Shown here piece by piece: positions 26,238 to 35,846 of a DNA stretch of 64,000 nucleotides. This DNA is from an uncultured Candidatus Saccharibacteria bacterium. GTDB taxonomy: Bacteria; Patescibacteriota; Saccharimonadia; Saccharimonadales; HK-STAS-PATE-42. The stretch lies in the NCBI GenBank assembly GCA_937871805.1, contig CALMQB010000001.1:62001-126000 (forward strand), written 5' to 3'. Numbering within the stretch: the stretch's first letter is position 1; the number at the start of each line of letters is the position of its first letter. Under the pieces are notes generated by a model, which ran no database searches, was not told the DNA's origin, and saw only the letters and a program-made list of their open reading frames with translations. A program made the position numbers and the translations under genes.

Positions 26238-26258
26238 TTGATCAAAAATTTTGATCAA
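26238..26258. repeat. 21-bp palindrome
   Basis: TTGATCAAAA-A-TTTTGATCAA, perfect around a single base, between the M16 peptidase and prfB. It could form a hairpin ending the upstream transcript or be an operator. Confidence 0.6.
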
Positions 26259-26274
26259 TCTAACCTACAACTTC

Positions 26275-27588
26275 CTAGTCTTCAAAAATCTCCGCTAACT
26301 TTGCATTCCACTTTTTAGCCTTCGCTTCATCAACATTACCAAGGAACCCCGCCCCCCACTTTTTAGTCTTAATCAAATCTGTAAATAATTTTTTAATAAG
26401 TTCGGGCGTAACCTCATCTATCCATTTTTCTATGTCACTTAAGTATTTCAGCTCCTCCACCTCTCTTGAATTATAGTGGCTTCTATAAAAATCTAAAATC
26501 TCTGGAGTAGTCTGATAGGCCATTCTAAGAGAGCCTTTTATTGCGAGTTTAGCCTCATCAACCTCTTCTAGGCTCAGGCCATTTTTTCTAATCTCTCTAA
26601 GCTCATCTACGACAAGTTCAAGCACCTTACCGATATTTTCAAGGCCAACTTGAGCGTAAATATCCCAAGAATACGTGCCACCAATATTGAAGGATTTACC
26701 ACAGCTCAATGAATATACTCCTCCAAATTTTCTAGCCTTACCAAAAATTCTAGAGTGGAAGCCGTGACTCAGGCAGTAATTAAACACGGCTAAAGCGAGT
26801 GACTCTGCTTCGTAGTCAGACTTTCCACAGTTCGCATAGCAGTCTAAAGAAAAGTACACATTCTTAATGTCACCTTTTTTTAGCACTACTGGAGAATCTG
26901 CAAATCCAACAAATTTAGGGTCTTTAGTGTGCTGCAACTTAGCCCCTCTTTCAAGCTTTCCCAGGCCCTCTAAGGTGTCTTCTATCATCTCTCTTTTTTT
27001 AGAAATATCACCCGCAATAAAAAACACTACATTGTTAGAGGTGTGAGTTTTTTTATAATGTTTTTTAACATCGATCAGACTGACGTTCCGCATTAACTCA
27101 AGCCTCTCCAAGCACGTTTCGTTATAATCCCAACCAAAACGCTGCATCATGACCTCTGACAGCTCGCCCCACTTATTATTAGACCGAAACTCCATCTCTT
27201 CTTGAACATTACCGAACTCCGCCTCAAACTCTTTTTTTAAGAATTTAGGCTTTGTCACCTGTAGAACAAGCTGCTTGAGAAGTCGTTCAAAGTCAAAATC
27301 TGGAGCAGCGATCTCATAAGAAAGAAAGACTCTGCTGGTATAGGCATTGCTATAGGCTCCATTTTTTGAAACGTACCGACTAACCTCTGCGGTACTTGGC
27401 TGCTTTTCATTAGCTCCAAAAGCTAAATGCTCCATAATATGTGCTGTCTCAAGCTTATCTCTACTTTCGGCGTAGGAATCACCTCCTCTTAGCCAAATCT
27501 CCATGCTAACCACCGGCGAACCTGGCACATCAATTAACAAGCCTTTTGCGCCACACTTAAGTTTAACTTCTTCTACGCTGTGCTCCAT
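26275..27588 (-). CDS. M16-family zinc metallopeptidase
   Basis: A processing-peptidase-like protein. The inverted zinc motif HxxEH is intact (HIMEHLAF), followed at the usual distance by an acidic segment (EFGNVQEEME). The second half is the inactive M16 repeat (KGSLRMAYQTTPEILDFY). 437 aa, the length of a bacterial two-domain M16B protease. No signal peptide is seen, so it is probably cytoplasmic. It sits 16 bp downstream of secA on the same strand. Confidence 0.9.
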   Translation of the reverse strand: MEHSVEEVKLKCGAKGLLIDVPGSPVVSMEIWLRGGDSYAESRDKLETAHIMEHLAFGANEKQPSTAEVSRYVSKNGAYSNAYTSRVFLSYEIAAPDFDFERLLKQLVLQVTKPKFLKKEFEAEFGNVQEEMEFRSNNKWGELSEVMMQRFGWDYNETCLERLELMRNVSLIDVKKHYKKTHTSNNVVFFIAGDISKKREMIEDTLEGLGKLERGAKLQHTKDPKFVGFADSPVVLKKGDIKNVYFSLDCYANCGKSDYEAESLALAVFNYCLSHGFHSRIFGKARKFGGVYSLSCGKSFNIGGTYSWDIYAQVGLENIGKVLELVVDELREIRKNGLSLEEVDEAKLAIKGSLRMAYQTTPEILDFYRSHYNSREVEELKYLSDIEKWIDEVTPELIKKLFTDLIKTKKWGAGFLGNVDEAKAKKWNAKLAEIFED

Positions 27589-27604
27589 TCTTAAAACTTA
27601 AGGC

Positions 27605-30600
27605 TTAGTGCCTACCTTTTTTCTTATTCTGTCGCTGTTTCTTTTTAGATTTTTGCTGATTTTTTTTGTTGGAGCTTGGTTTATTAGAAATACTACTCTT
27701 AGAGTTATCAATGGTCTTAGTGATGCCACCATCGGTTTCAATCTCTGCATCCTCAATAACTCTCACCGAACCGTTGAAGTCTTCCGCACTAAACTCCTTT
27801 TGTCCACTAACAATCTCATCAGCATTATCAATCGCACGCCCAGCAGCTTTAGTTAGTTCAGTTTCTAGCCTACTATTTGCTACTGCCTTAGGACTGACAG
27901 AGGTAATTTGGTGTACAACTTCTACTCTTAAATTATTTAGCAGTTCCTCAAAAATCTTCTGACCTTCGAAGCGGTATTCTACTAAGGGGTCTTTTTGACC
28001 AACGCTCCTCCAACCAATTCCATCGCGTAGATGCTGCATGTTTTCAAGATGTTGCATCCAAAGTTCATCTAAAGTCTTCAGGTAAACAAACCTTTTATAG
28101 ATGAAGACAGTCTCTTCATCTAAGCCTCGAGCTAGGCTTTCTGCAGAATCTTCAAAAGACCCTTCGAGAACTTTTGCAACTTTCTTAATAACTAACTTCC
28201 TCTTTTTGGCCAACTCAGAATTTTCTTTCCGGGCCCTAAGTTTAACTTTCGCTTTAGAAGGTATGCTTAATGGATTAATTGACTTGGCGCCAATTTTAAT
28301 TCCATTTTTTACAGAACTTGCACCACGCTTTAAACTTAGCCTTTGCTTCTCTTTTTCAGCCTTCACCTTTTTCTTATCAGACTTTTTGTTAAGGGTCGTC
28401 AGGCTTTCCTGCAATCCTAAAATTTCTCTAATTTCACGCTCTTCTCGATCTCTAAATTTAAACTGCTGGTCAAGAAAATCAATAAACTCATTGGCCGCAC
28501 TAAAGTCTTTTGCTATAACAAGATCCACCAGTTTAGAAGCGCCATCTTGAACTGCTCCATCAACGGATTCCTTAATCAGCTTATCTATTCTAGCCCGATC
28601 TTTTGCCTCAAGCATTGCGCGCCGATTACTATAAACTGCACGCCGATGACGATTCATCACATCATCATACTGAACAACTTGTTTACGTGAGTCATAGCCC
28701 ATACCTTCAACTAGTTTTTGTGAACGCTCAATTGCTTTAGAGATTGACCTTTTTTCGATTGGTTCTTCCGTTTCCGAGCTAAAGCGAGTCATTAAGCTTG
28801 AAAGAGTATCACCACCAAAGACTCTCATTAACTCATCCTCTGCAGAGATATAGAACTGAGTTCTTCCTGGGTCACCCTGACGACCTGCGCGACCCCGAAG
28901 TTGATTATCAATCCTACGGCTTTCGTGTCTCTCAGAACCAAGTACAAACAGGCCGCCTAATTTTTTCACATCCTCACTCAAAACAATATCAGTACCTCGT
29001 CCAGCAATATTTGTCGCCAAAGTCACTGCGCCCTTTTCACCAGCACGTTCTATAACCTCGGCTTCACCTTCATTATTCTTAGCATTCAAAACACTGTGCT
29101 TAATTCCCTCTGATGAAAGTGCCTTGCTCAAGATTTCATTTTTTTCAATTGAAACTGACCCTATCAGAACTGGCTGTCCTGCTTCATTAAGCTCCTTGAC
29201 CTTCGCTGCAATAGCCTTAAACTTAACCCTTTCTGTCGCGTAAATCCGGTCATTCAAGTCTTTTCGAATGAGAGCTCTGTTTGTAGGAACTTCAACCACC
29301 TCCATGTCATAGACCTGGTTAAACTCTTCAGCCTCAGTTTTAGCAGTACCAGTCATCCCTGAAAGCTTGTCATATAATCTAAAGTAGTTCTGGAATGAAG
29401 TTGTTGCTAGAGTTACGCTCTCTTCTTGCACTCGGACTGACTCTTTAGCTTCAATTGCCTGGTGCAAGCCTTCGCTATATCTTTGACCCGGAAGCAGTCT
29501 ACCAGTAAAACTGTCTACAATCACTATCTCACCATCTTTTGTGGCCACATAGTCCTTATCTTTTTTATACAAAGTCTGTGCTGTCAAAGCTTGCTCTAAG
29601 TGGTAGATGTGGTGAATATTTTTGGGGTCATAAAGTGTTTCAATTCCAAGCAGCCCTTCAACCTTAGCAATCCCTGCATCAGTCAGATTCACGGCATGCC
29701 TTTTTTCTTCTAAAAGATAGTCTTCTGGCTCAAAGTGTGTCGCTATTTCAGCGAACATCTTATAGCCAGCAGAACTCTCAGACGCTGCTGCAGAAATTAT
29801 AAGCGGGGTTCGGGCTTCATCAATCAAAATTGAGTCTACCTCGTCGACTATGGCAAAGTTACGACCTCTTTGAACCAGATTCTGGACATCTTCGACCATG
29901 TTATCTCGAAGGTAGTCAAAACCATACTCATTATTAGTCCCATAAGTTATATCCGCTCCGTAAGCCTCTTTCCTACTGACAGGTTTGAGGTGCCAAAACC
30001 GCTCATCTTTGTGATCTTTATTGACATATCCAACATCGTATAGAAAAGAATGATCTGGGATAATCACCCCAATGCTCATTCCAAGCATGTCGTATACTTT
30101 TGCCATCCAACCAGCATCACGCTGTACGAGATAATCATTCACAGTAACCAGATGTGACCCTTTTCCGCTTAAAGCATTGAGGTACATTGCAAGCGTTGCC
30201 ATCAAAGTTTTACCTTCACCAGTTTTTAACTCTGCAACATTCCCCTCGTGCAAGACCATACCGCCGATTAGCTGTACATCATAATGTCTTTGGCCCAAAG
30301 CCCTCTTTGCCGCCTCTCTAACAACTGCAAAGGCTTCTGGCAATAGGCTGTCTAGGTCTTCTGTTTTAGCGCGCTCCTTAAGTTTAAGTGACTCAGCCTT
30401 CAGATCATTTTCGCTTAAGTCTGTATAGTTTTTTTCAAGTTTGTTTATCTTAGAAACAGTCTTACGCATCCTTTTAAGCATTTGCTCCTGAGGATCACCT
30501 AAAACTTTCCGGACTCCTTTTTTAATTGGAGCCGCAACCTTGCTTTGCTTATTTACTACGCCCTCTTTCTTCTTTTTTTGAGAAGTTTTTTTAACCACCT

Positions 30601-30691
30601 TTTTAGAATTCTCAATAGGGCCCCTAAGTTTAGGCTTATTTTCAGCCTCAACCTTTTTAGTCTTTTTATCTTTTGTTGGTTTATCTGCCAT
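27605..30691 (-). CDS. secA: SecA preprotein translocase ATPase with lysine-rich extensions
   Basis: The motor of the Sec pathway. The DEAD-type motor shows LKTGEGKTLMATLA and VDEVDSILIDEARTPLI; NIAGRGTDIVL and RGRAGRQGDPG are also canonical. At 1028 aa it is longer than usual (~830-900). It has a ~65-residue Lys-rich N-terminal tail, a Lys/Arg-rich insertion of ~75 residues near position 780 (NKKSDKKKVKAEKEKQRLSL), and a basic C-terminal tail in place of the zinc SEC-C motif. The exported-hydrolase block upstream presumably depends on it. Confidence 0.95.
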   Translation of the reverse strand: MADKPTKDKKTKKVEAENKPKLRGPIENSKKVVKKTSQKKKKEGVVNKQSKVAAPIKKGVRKVLGDPQEQMLKRMRKTVSKINKLEKNYTDLSENDLKAESLKLKERAKTEDLDSLLPEAFAVVREAAKRALGQRHYDVQLIGGMVLHEGNVAELKTGEGKTLMATLAMYLNALSGKGSHLVTVNDYLVQRDAGWMAKVYDMLGMSIGVIIPDHSFLYDVGYVNKDHKDERFWHLKPVSRKEAYGADITYGTNNEYGFDYLRDNMVEDVQNLVQRGRNFAIVDEVDSILIDEARTPLIISAAASESSAGYKMFAEIATHFEPEDYLLEEKRHAVNLTDAGIAKVEGLLGIETLYDPKNIHHIYHLEQALTAQTLYKKDKDYVATKDGEIVIVDSFTGRLLPGQRYSEGLHQAIEAKESVRVQEESVTLATTSFQNYFRLYDKLSGMTGTAKTEAEEFNQVYDMEVVEVPTNRALIRKDLNDRIYATERVKFKAIAAKVKELNEAGQPVLIGSVSIEKNEILSKALSSEGIKHSVLNAKNNEGEAEVIERAGEKGAVTLATNIAGRGTDIVLSEDVKKLGGLFVLGSERHESRRIDNQLRGRAGRQGDPGRTQFYISAEDELMRVFGGDTLSSLMTRFSSETEEPIEKRSISKAIERSQKLVEGMGYDSRKQVVQYDDVMNRHRRAVYSNRRAMLEAKDRARIDKLIKESVDGAVQDGASKLVDLVIAKDFSAANEFIDFLDQQFKFRDREEREIREILGLQESLTTLNKKSDKKKVKAEKEKQRLSLKRGASSVKNGIKIGAKSINPLSIPSKAKVKLRARKENSELAKKRKLVIKKVAKVLEGSFEDSAESLARGLDEETVFIYKRFVYLKTLDELWMQHLENMQHLRDGIGWRSVGQKDPLVEYRFEGQKIFEELLNNLRVEVVHQITSVSPKAVANSRLETELTKAAGRAIDNADEIVSGQKEFSAEDFNGSVRVIEDAEIETDGGITKTIDNSKSSISNKPSSNKKNQQKSKKKQRQNKKKGRH

Positions 30692-30803
30692 CTGTATATT
30701 ATAAATGCTTCTGCTTTAAAGTCTCTCTCCGTATATCACCATATTCGGAGACCTAAGTTTAACAAAGTTCTACTATTCCTTAACCTTAAGTTTAACAGAC
30801 TTC

Positions 30804-30824
30804 AAGGTCTAAGATATAGACCTT
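30804..30824 (-). promoter_or_regulatory. Hairpin in the secA upstream region
   Basis: AAGGTCTA/TAGACCTT with a 5-nt loop, ~110 bp before secA and next to a 10-mer copy (30786). It lacks a T-run; possibly a leader element. Confidence 0.4.
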
Positions 30825-30840
30825 AAGTTGAATTTACTCT

Positions 30841-30881
30841 AAAAAAATAAGGCCCTACTTCATTATACTTATGAGTAGGGC
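30841..30881 (-). terminator. Terminator of the exported-protein operon
   Basis: GCCCTACT/AGTAGGGC stem (30852-30859 with 30874-30881) followed on the minus strand by TTATTTTTTT. It lies 50 bp after the stop of the gene 30931-31563 and closes the five-gene block. Confidence 0.85.
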
Positions 30882-30930
30882 TCAAGCTATTGCTATAGAC
30901 TTAGCTGACTGCCATCATATAAGGCTCTTT

Positions 30931-31563
30931 TTATTCTTCCTCGTGACAGGTGCCCTTTACAGGAGTGACTCCAGCATCTTTTGCCCCAGCCAATACATCG
31001 CTAGCAAAAGGGCCATGAGTTCTAGCATCCATATCTACCTCTAACTGCCACTGCTCATTGTCTAAGAAGTCTTGAGCAGGCTGGTCAAGAACTGCTGGGT
31101 CTTTGCCGGGAACTATATTACAAACAGCATAAGTTTCCGCTTCAGTCCTAACCCTTAGCTGATCATTCTCAACGGAAGAGGTGCTCTCACCAGAAGGACT
31201 ATCACCACTAAGAACCTCTTGAGTACCTTTAATTACCTCATCAACTTTTTTACCTGGCTCAGTCTTCTTTGCCTCGTTCTCCCAAGTATCACTAATACCA
31301 TCCCACGCTAAAGCAGCAGCGTCCCAGGTACCATTTCTGGCAGTTTGCCATGCTGCATTTACTAAAGTAGGCATAGGCGATGTTTTCCAGTCAACTTCTC
31401 CACTCGCTACACCAACAAGAGCAGCCGCTGCAAACCAGAGCCCTCCAACACTAACTACAACCCTTCTACCCAAGTGTCGACCACCGACGTCCTTCACTCT
31501 GGCCCCAAGAGCGGGACCCCTTTCTCTTGTGAATCTTGATGGTGCCGCTTGCCCTATTTCCAT
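30931..31563 (-). CDS. Membrane-anchored exported protein, 210 aa
   Basis: A basic N-terminus (~35 aa) and a membrane segment (VVVSVGGLWFAAAALVGVAS) are followed by an extracytoplasmic part: a Trp-rich helical region, a Ser/Glu linker (SGDSPSGESTSSVEN) and a C-terminal domain with two Cys (AVCNIVPGKD...VKGTCHEEE) that could form a disulfide. Last gene of the block, 192 bp after its neighbour. Unrecognised. Confidence 0.65.
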   Translation of the reverse strand: MEIGQAAPSRFTRERGPALGARVKDVGGRHLGRRVVVSVGGLWFAAAALVGVASGEVDWKTSPMPTLVNAAWQTARNGTWDAAALAWDGISDTWENEAKKTEPGKKVDEVIKGTQEVLSGDSPSGESTSSVENDQLRVRTEAETYAVCNIVPGKDPAVLDQPAQDFLDNEQWQLEVDMDARTHGPFASDVLAGAKDAGVTPVKGTCHEEE

Positions 31564-31755
31564 AATACTTAATGATCTCCAAAATAAAACTTAACTTTTA
31601 AGAAAATATTACCCGCCCGATAGATAAGAACTCCGACTATACAGAGTGTCTGTAACTCATAATAAAATTCTATATATTTCTATATACTTGTATATTTTAT
31701 AATGATAATGCTTGCTAAGCCAAGCACAACCATAATAGTGTTGTAATAAATGCAA

Positions 31756-32706
31756 CTAAAATTCAACAACATCTACACCAAAGCCTAGCACTGAACCTTT
31801 AAGTCTACCCCAAAAAGACCTTGGGTCAGTCACAGGCTCTCTTTTATTTCCTTCTTTCGTCAAGGACTTAATCACCTCCATTGAAGTACTATAGTTACCC
31901 TTAACACTGCTCTTCCACATTCTTTGACCAGCTCCAACATACATTGAAAGCAGTTTAGCTTCTGAAGAGTAGCCCATATGAGTAGTCACAGCTTGACCCA
32001 TTTCAAAAGAGTCAATAAGAGGCTGTCTTAACTCTCTTTCAAAGACTTCGAACTGAGCAGACTGTACTCTATTTCTACCGCAGCTGATTGCCTCTCCTGC
32101 CGCTATTCCGGTTTGTGTAGAGATTGGATCAACGAACTGCTTGTCTCCAAGCAACTCAAGTATCATAAGTAAGTTTGCCGCTCTAGATCCAGTAACCAGA
32201 TATGAGGGCAAAGTGTCGCCGTCACCACATGTAAAACTATTATAAAAAGATTTTGCGTAGGAAGACCCCACCTCCACCTCTTCTACTACTTGAGGTTGAG
32301 CAGCTTCTTCTGGCTCTTCTGGTTCTGCACCCATTTCTAAACTCGCTCCGCCTTCACTACTCTCGGCTCCGTCAAGAGCTTGGAGGAGTCTCCTTACTAA
32401 GCTACTTTCAACAGGCTCCTGAATTTCTTGTACCTCAATCTCGCCAATTCCTTCCTTGGGAAAGCTAAGCCAGCGGAGTATGCCATCCTCTTCGAATAGA
32501 GTCTCTTCACATATAATGCCTACCGCCCTCTGAAAACTCGGGCGACTAAAGTAAGGTGTTGCCTCCGGTCCACCTGGAGGACTCAAGCTGTACCCTAAAT
32601 AACGTGGCCTTGAAGCAACTAGCCCCAACACAAGCGCAGCGTCAGCAGCCTCATAGTAAGGTAGGCGTAAATTCATTTCTTCTATTTTTTCTCTTGGTTT
32701 AAACAT
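31756..32706 (-). CDS. Hypothetical protein, 316 aa
   Basis: No signal peptide or membrane segment is evident. An N-terminal domain (LPYYEAADAALVLGLVASRP) and a Glu/Pro-rich linker (EPEEPEEAAQPQVVEEVEV) precede a C-terminal helical domain with FTCGDGD and ISCGRN. The start overlaps the end of the 828-aa hydrolase gene by 8 bp, suggesting coupled synthesis. It may be a cytoplasmic partner of the exported enzyme. No family recognised. Confidence 0.6.
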   Translation of the reverse strand: MFKPREKIEEMNLRLPYYEAADAALVLGLVASRPRYLGYSLSPPGGPEATPYFSRPSFQRAVGIICEETLFEEDGILRWLSFPKEGIGEIEVQEIQEPVESSLVRRLLQALDGAESSEGGASLEMGAEPEEPEEAAQPQVVEEVEVGSSYAKSFYNSFTCGDGDTLPSYLVTGSRAANLLMILELLGDKQFVDPISTQTGIAAGEAISCGRNRVQSAQFEVFERELRQPLIDSFEMGQAVTTHMGYSSEAKLLSMYVGAGQRMWKSSVKGNYSTSMEVIKSLTKEGNKREPVTDPRSFWGRLKGSVLGFGVDVVEF

Positions 32707-35185
32707 ATCCTGTCCTTTCTAGACTATCATAAATATCCATTAAAAATTGATAATACTCGTCCGACTCTGCATAACCAGCACTGACGAGTGAGTTAGCATA
32801 ATCCGACATAGATTTTGCCTCAAACATGCCTGGACTTACCCTCTGCCTCTGTAGAATCCACTCATCAAAAAAGCCTCCTTCACCATTAAACCTATCCCAA
32901 ACTACAAAATCTTGAGTCTTTCCGGTCTGCCTTTCATAGCCTTTCATAGTAGGATTATCATCATTTTCTATACCCCCCTTTTTCTGGCCGCCAATATTCT
33001 TACCCTCTATTACGAGTGGGTTAAGTCCACCACGGCCATCTGAGCTCTCCCCGAAGAGCTGAGCAGACACAAACCCAACAACCTCTGCATCCGTAATACC
33101 TTTTTCAGCTAAGGCTTCGGCTATTGATGGGGCAAAAACCTCATAAAAAGTCTTCACATCGCGGATTCCAGCAAGCTCGACGTCGGTAGGTTCATGGGGA
33201 GTTCCTCCAGGGATCACGACACTACCTTGAGAAATCTCATGGTTAGGAGCAACCGCCCTCCACGCAGCTGAAGCACCATCGCCACCAAGTTCATCAGCTC
33301 CACCCCCGACCCTGCTACCCAGGGTGGCTAACACATCTTCTGGGCTGATCATTACCTCGGCTGTAACTACCCCTACGTTGCCAACAACAGGGATCCCCGA
33401 GCTATTAGACACCACTCTACTTGAAGATTTACTAAGTTCAGTCTGAGAATCACCGATTCGCATTCCCGTAGTGACCGCAGTCTTGCCTGGCGCGGTCGGC
33501 CTAGAGTCTGGACGATAGGTTGAGTTACCACCCACGTTAGTACCGGCAGCAGCCATAGCCTCCGCACTTGGAGCGTCTTCTGCATCGGGAGGGGTGCCCC
33601 CACCACTTGCATACTGCTTAAGTGGGCCGCCAACTACAGCCGGGGAAGTTCCAAAGTGTGCGTGTGAGGCATGATTAACCGCAAAGCTCGAGACCCCTAG
33701 TTCTACTAATTGAGGGTCATTATTAAGAACTCTCTCTATAAGGGGTAAAGTCCCATCTTCAATCACAATCGGTGCTAAGGCACGGAGCAACTCTTCTGTT
33801 AACTCGCGGCTGTAGATCGAGTTAGTGGGTGGTAAATTACGATTTCCATCTAAACCACTGTCATTGCCCGCTAGGTATACAAAAACAGCACCATCCGCAG
33901 GTTCGACTCTACTACTGCAGTCCTTCTGACCAGTTGCATCAAATTCATTGCCGTCGTGAGTTTGATGTCCATCCAAAGCCGAAAAATCTCCAAACCTTAT
34001 ACAGCTACCTGCAAGTTCAGGGTAGCCAGGTTTAGCCATAATAATATTTTGATACGTATCAGCTAAAAGTAGTGCCAGTGCAATTGTCTGGGGAGTGGCT
34101 AACCTTTCTTTTATGGGCGCATCTTTATCAAAATTATATATTGTTATACCTCCGAGTTCGTGGCTTGAAGGCATTCTTCTTATCGGATTACCCGGTCCAC
34201 CAACTTCCGGCACCCCTTCTGTTACTGGGAAGAACGCCGAGCTCATTTTAATAAAATCAACCAAGGGTTGAGCACTTCCTGTTTTATAGGCGTAAGTCAT
34301 TCTCTCTCTAAGTTGAGTCACCAGCTCTTCTTCTGGACTTTTTGGAGCCTCTTTAGACTGAGCAGTAGTCTCGCCTTCGCTAGCATCAAGACCGTCGTTA
34401 GGCTCAACCCTAGTGCCACTAAAGGCCACACCATTAGGACCAGCCTCTTCTACCGCTGGGCCTTCGAACATAGTCTGTTTATTGATAGGCATAGTGGCTG
34501 GCGTAACGGTTTGTACAGGCATCGTTGGCTTAGCAGGCTCTTCCGGAATAACGGGGGCAACCTCTTGGTTGTCTTCACCAACAGTTTCCCCGTCAATAAC
34601 CCTGTAAACCTTGGCAGGCTCACTCTCTCCATCTTTAACATCAGCTCCATCAAAAGGCTTAAACCCAACCTCAACTTCTTTTTTAGTAGTAGGAGGGGCT
34701 GTGGGAGGGGCGGCTGTGACTACTGGGGCAACGACGGCTACAGTAGGAGCTAATGGCACAGGTGATTCAGGCTCAGCCACCACAGTCTGCCTCTCTTCTG
34801 TATTAGATCCGGGAATGTCACTCGTGTCGCAGACATACCAAAACTTCCCTCCCCCAGCGTTTTCAACGCGGTGACCATTTATTACCGCATTACCGGGGCC
34901 AGTCCCAGGAGGATAATCAGCAGACCCATACACCCACCCGCCATTGGGACTTTTTACACAGCTATTAAAATCACTCATTTCAGAAGCGCCCACCGGACTA
35001 CCGATGACAACAGAGACTAGTTCACCGCCAACGCTTCCCACTCTAGCAGCCACAGAAGTCAAAGAATTAACTACCGGCTCCACAATTCCAGGAAAAACTA
35101 AGTTTAGACCTGTTGCAGTAGCGCCACTTGTTCCTGGCGATGATGCCAAGACTGCTACCGTTAAGAGTTTTTGAAAATTATTCAT
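32699..35185 (-). CDS. Secreted two-domain peptidoglycan hydrolase (LAS-type peptidase plus GH73-like glucosaminidase)
   Basis: 828 aa. A Sec-type signal peptide (about 1-25) is followed by a Cys-containing N-terminal domain (C76, C119) and a long Pro/Thr/Val-rich linker (130-280). Residues ~300-520 hold a LAS-like zinc peptidase: GHQTHDGNEFD (H407, H410, D416) and NHASHAHFG (H508-x-H510), as in MepA/M74-type endopeptidases but with one residue fewer between His and Gly. Residues ~690-828 resemble GH73 glucosaminidase: SAQLFGESSDGRGGLNP with candidate catalytic E713, then a YANSL...YYQFL tail. It would cut both the peptide and glycan of a cell wall. Overlaps or abuts its neighbours. Confidence 0.6.
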   Translation of the reverse strand: MNNFQKLLTVAVLASSPGTSGATATGLNLVFPGIVEPVVNSLTSVAARVGSVGGELVSVVIGSPVGASEMSDFNSCVKSPNGGWVYGSADYPPGTGPGNAVINGHRVENAGGGKFWYVCDTSDIPGSNTEERQTVVAEPESPVPLAPTVAVVAPVVTAAPPTAPPTTKKEVEVGFKPFDGADVKDGESEPAKVYRVIDGETVGEDNQEVAPVIPEEPAKPTMPVQTVTPATMPINKQTMFEGPAVEEAGPNGVAFSGTRVEPNDGLDASEGETTAQSKEAPKSPEEELVTQLRERMTYAYKTGSAQPLVDFIKMSSAFFPVTEGVPEVGGPGNPIRRMPSSHELGGITIYNFDKDAPIKERLATPQTIALALLLADTYQNIIMAKPGYPELAGSCIRFGDFSALDGHQTHDGNEFDATGQKDCSSRVEPADGAVFVYLAGNDSGLDGNRNLPPTNSIYSRELTEELLRALAPIVIEDGTLPLIERVLNNDPQLVELGVSSFAVNHASHAHFGTSPAVVGGPLKQYASGGGTPPDAEDAPSAEAMAAAGTNVGGNSTYRPDSRPTAPGKTAVTTGMRIGDSQTELSKSSSRVVSNSSGIPVVGNVGVVTAEVMISPEDVLATLGSRVGGGADELGGDGASAAWRAVAPNHEISQGSVVIPGGTPHEPTDVELAGIRDVKTFYEVFAPSIAEALAEKGITDAEVVGFVSAQLFGESSDGRGGLNPLVIEGKNIGGQKKGGIENDDNPTMKGYERQTGKTQDFVVWDRFNGEGGFFDEWILQRQRVSPGMFEAKSMSDYANSLVSAGYAESDEYYQFLMDIYDSLERTGYV

Positions 35186-35186
35186 A

Positions 35187-35846
35187 CTAGCAAAGTTTAG
35201 TTAAGTCACCTCTTTCTCCTGCCCCACCATAGCCGCTTCCAAATACGTCCTCAATCTCAACATCTGTGGCCTCCCCGAGGTGATCAACCACCTCTCCACA
35301 CGAGGAATCATCAAAATCTTTTGCAAGCTCTGGCCAGTCCGGATCAAACTCTCCAACAGGGAACACTCGAACCTCTCCTGTGGCTGGGTCCAGCTTGGCA
35401 ATAAAAGTGGTATCTCCCACAGCTAATTCTCCCAAAGGCTTAAGCGAAGCAGTTGTCCCAATCAGATCCTCTCCGGCTACAAGTGACCCTGCGGCTTCAG
35501 CTCTTGCCTCACTATAAGATTCATACCTGGAGACCAGGCCAGAGACCAGAATCGCAGCACTCAAGATGAATATCACAGTTCCCACTCCAAACGTTCCCCT
35601 TCTCTCTTGCTTAAGCTTCCTCTGCTCATCCCTCAGTGAAACCTCTGCCAGAGTAGAGATCGCTACGGCAATCAGACTATTAGCATCTGACTCATCTCTC
35701 GCAATCTCACCAAGAAGCCGACTCTGTGCTTGCTGATTAAAAGCGAGGAGTTCTAGCCAATCAGAGCCACTGGCGTAGTCAGTTCTAAAATCACCACCTA
35801 CATCAGATTGTGGCACAGTATCGTGCCCTCTACGAACCCTATCCAC
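35187..35846 (-). CDS. Membrane-anchored exported protein, 219 aa
   Basis: About 85 cytoplasmic residues, rich in Asp/Gln and helical, precede one membrane segment (TFGVGTVIFILSAAILVSGLV) and an extracytoplasmic domain (TTFIAKLDPATGEVRVFPVG). Two Cys occur near the end, one of them the last residue (LTKLC). One base separates its stop from the hydrolase start and 8 bp overlap the gene before it. The architecture mirrors the other two membrane proteins of the block. Confidence 0.65.
   Translation of the reverse strand: MDRVRRGHDTVPQSDVGGDFRTDYASGSDWLELLAFNQQAQSRLLGEIARDESDANSLIAVAISTLAEVSLRDEQRKLKQERRGTFGVGTVIFILSAAILVSGLVSRYESYSEARAEAAGSLVAGEDLIGTTASLKPLGELAVGDTTFIAKLDPATGEVRVFPVGEFDPDWPELAKDFDDSSCGEVVDHLGEATDVEIEDVFGSGYGGAGERGDLTKLC

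Noticed and set aside
34268-34753. Plus-strand ORFs inside the 828-aa hydrolase gene
   Set aside because: Shadows of the Pro/Thr-rich linker; no ribosome-binding sites and biased composition.
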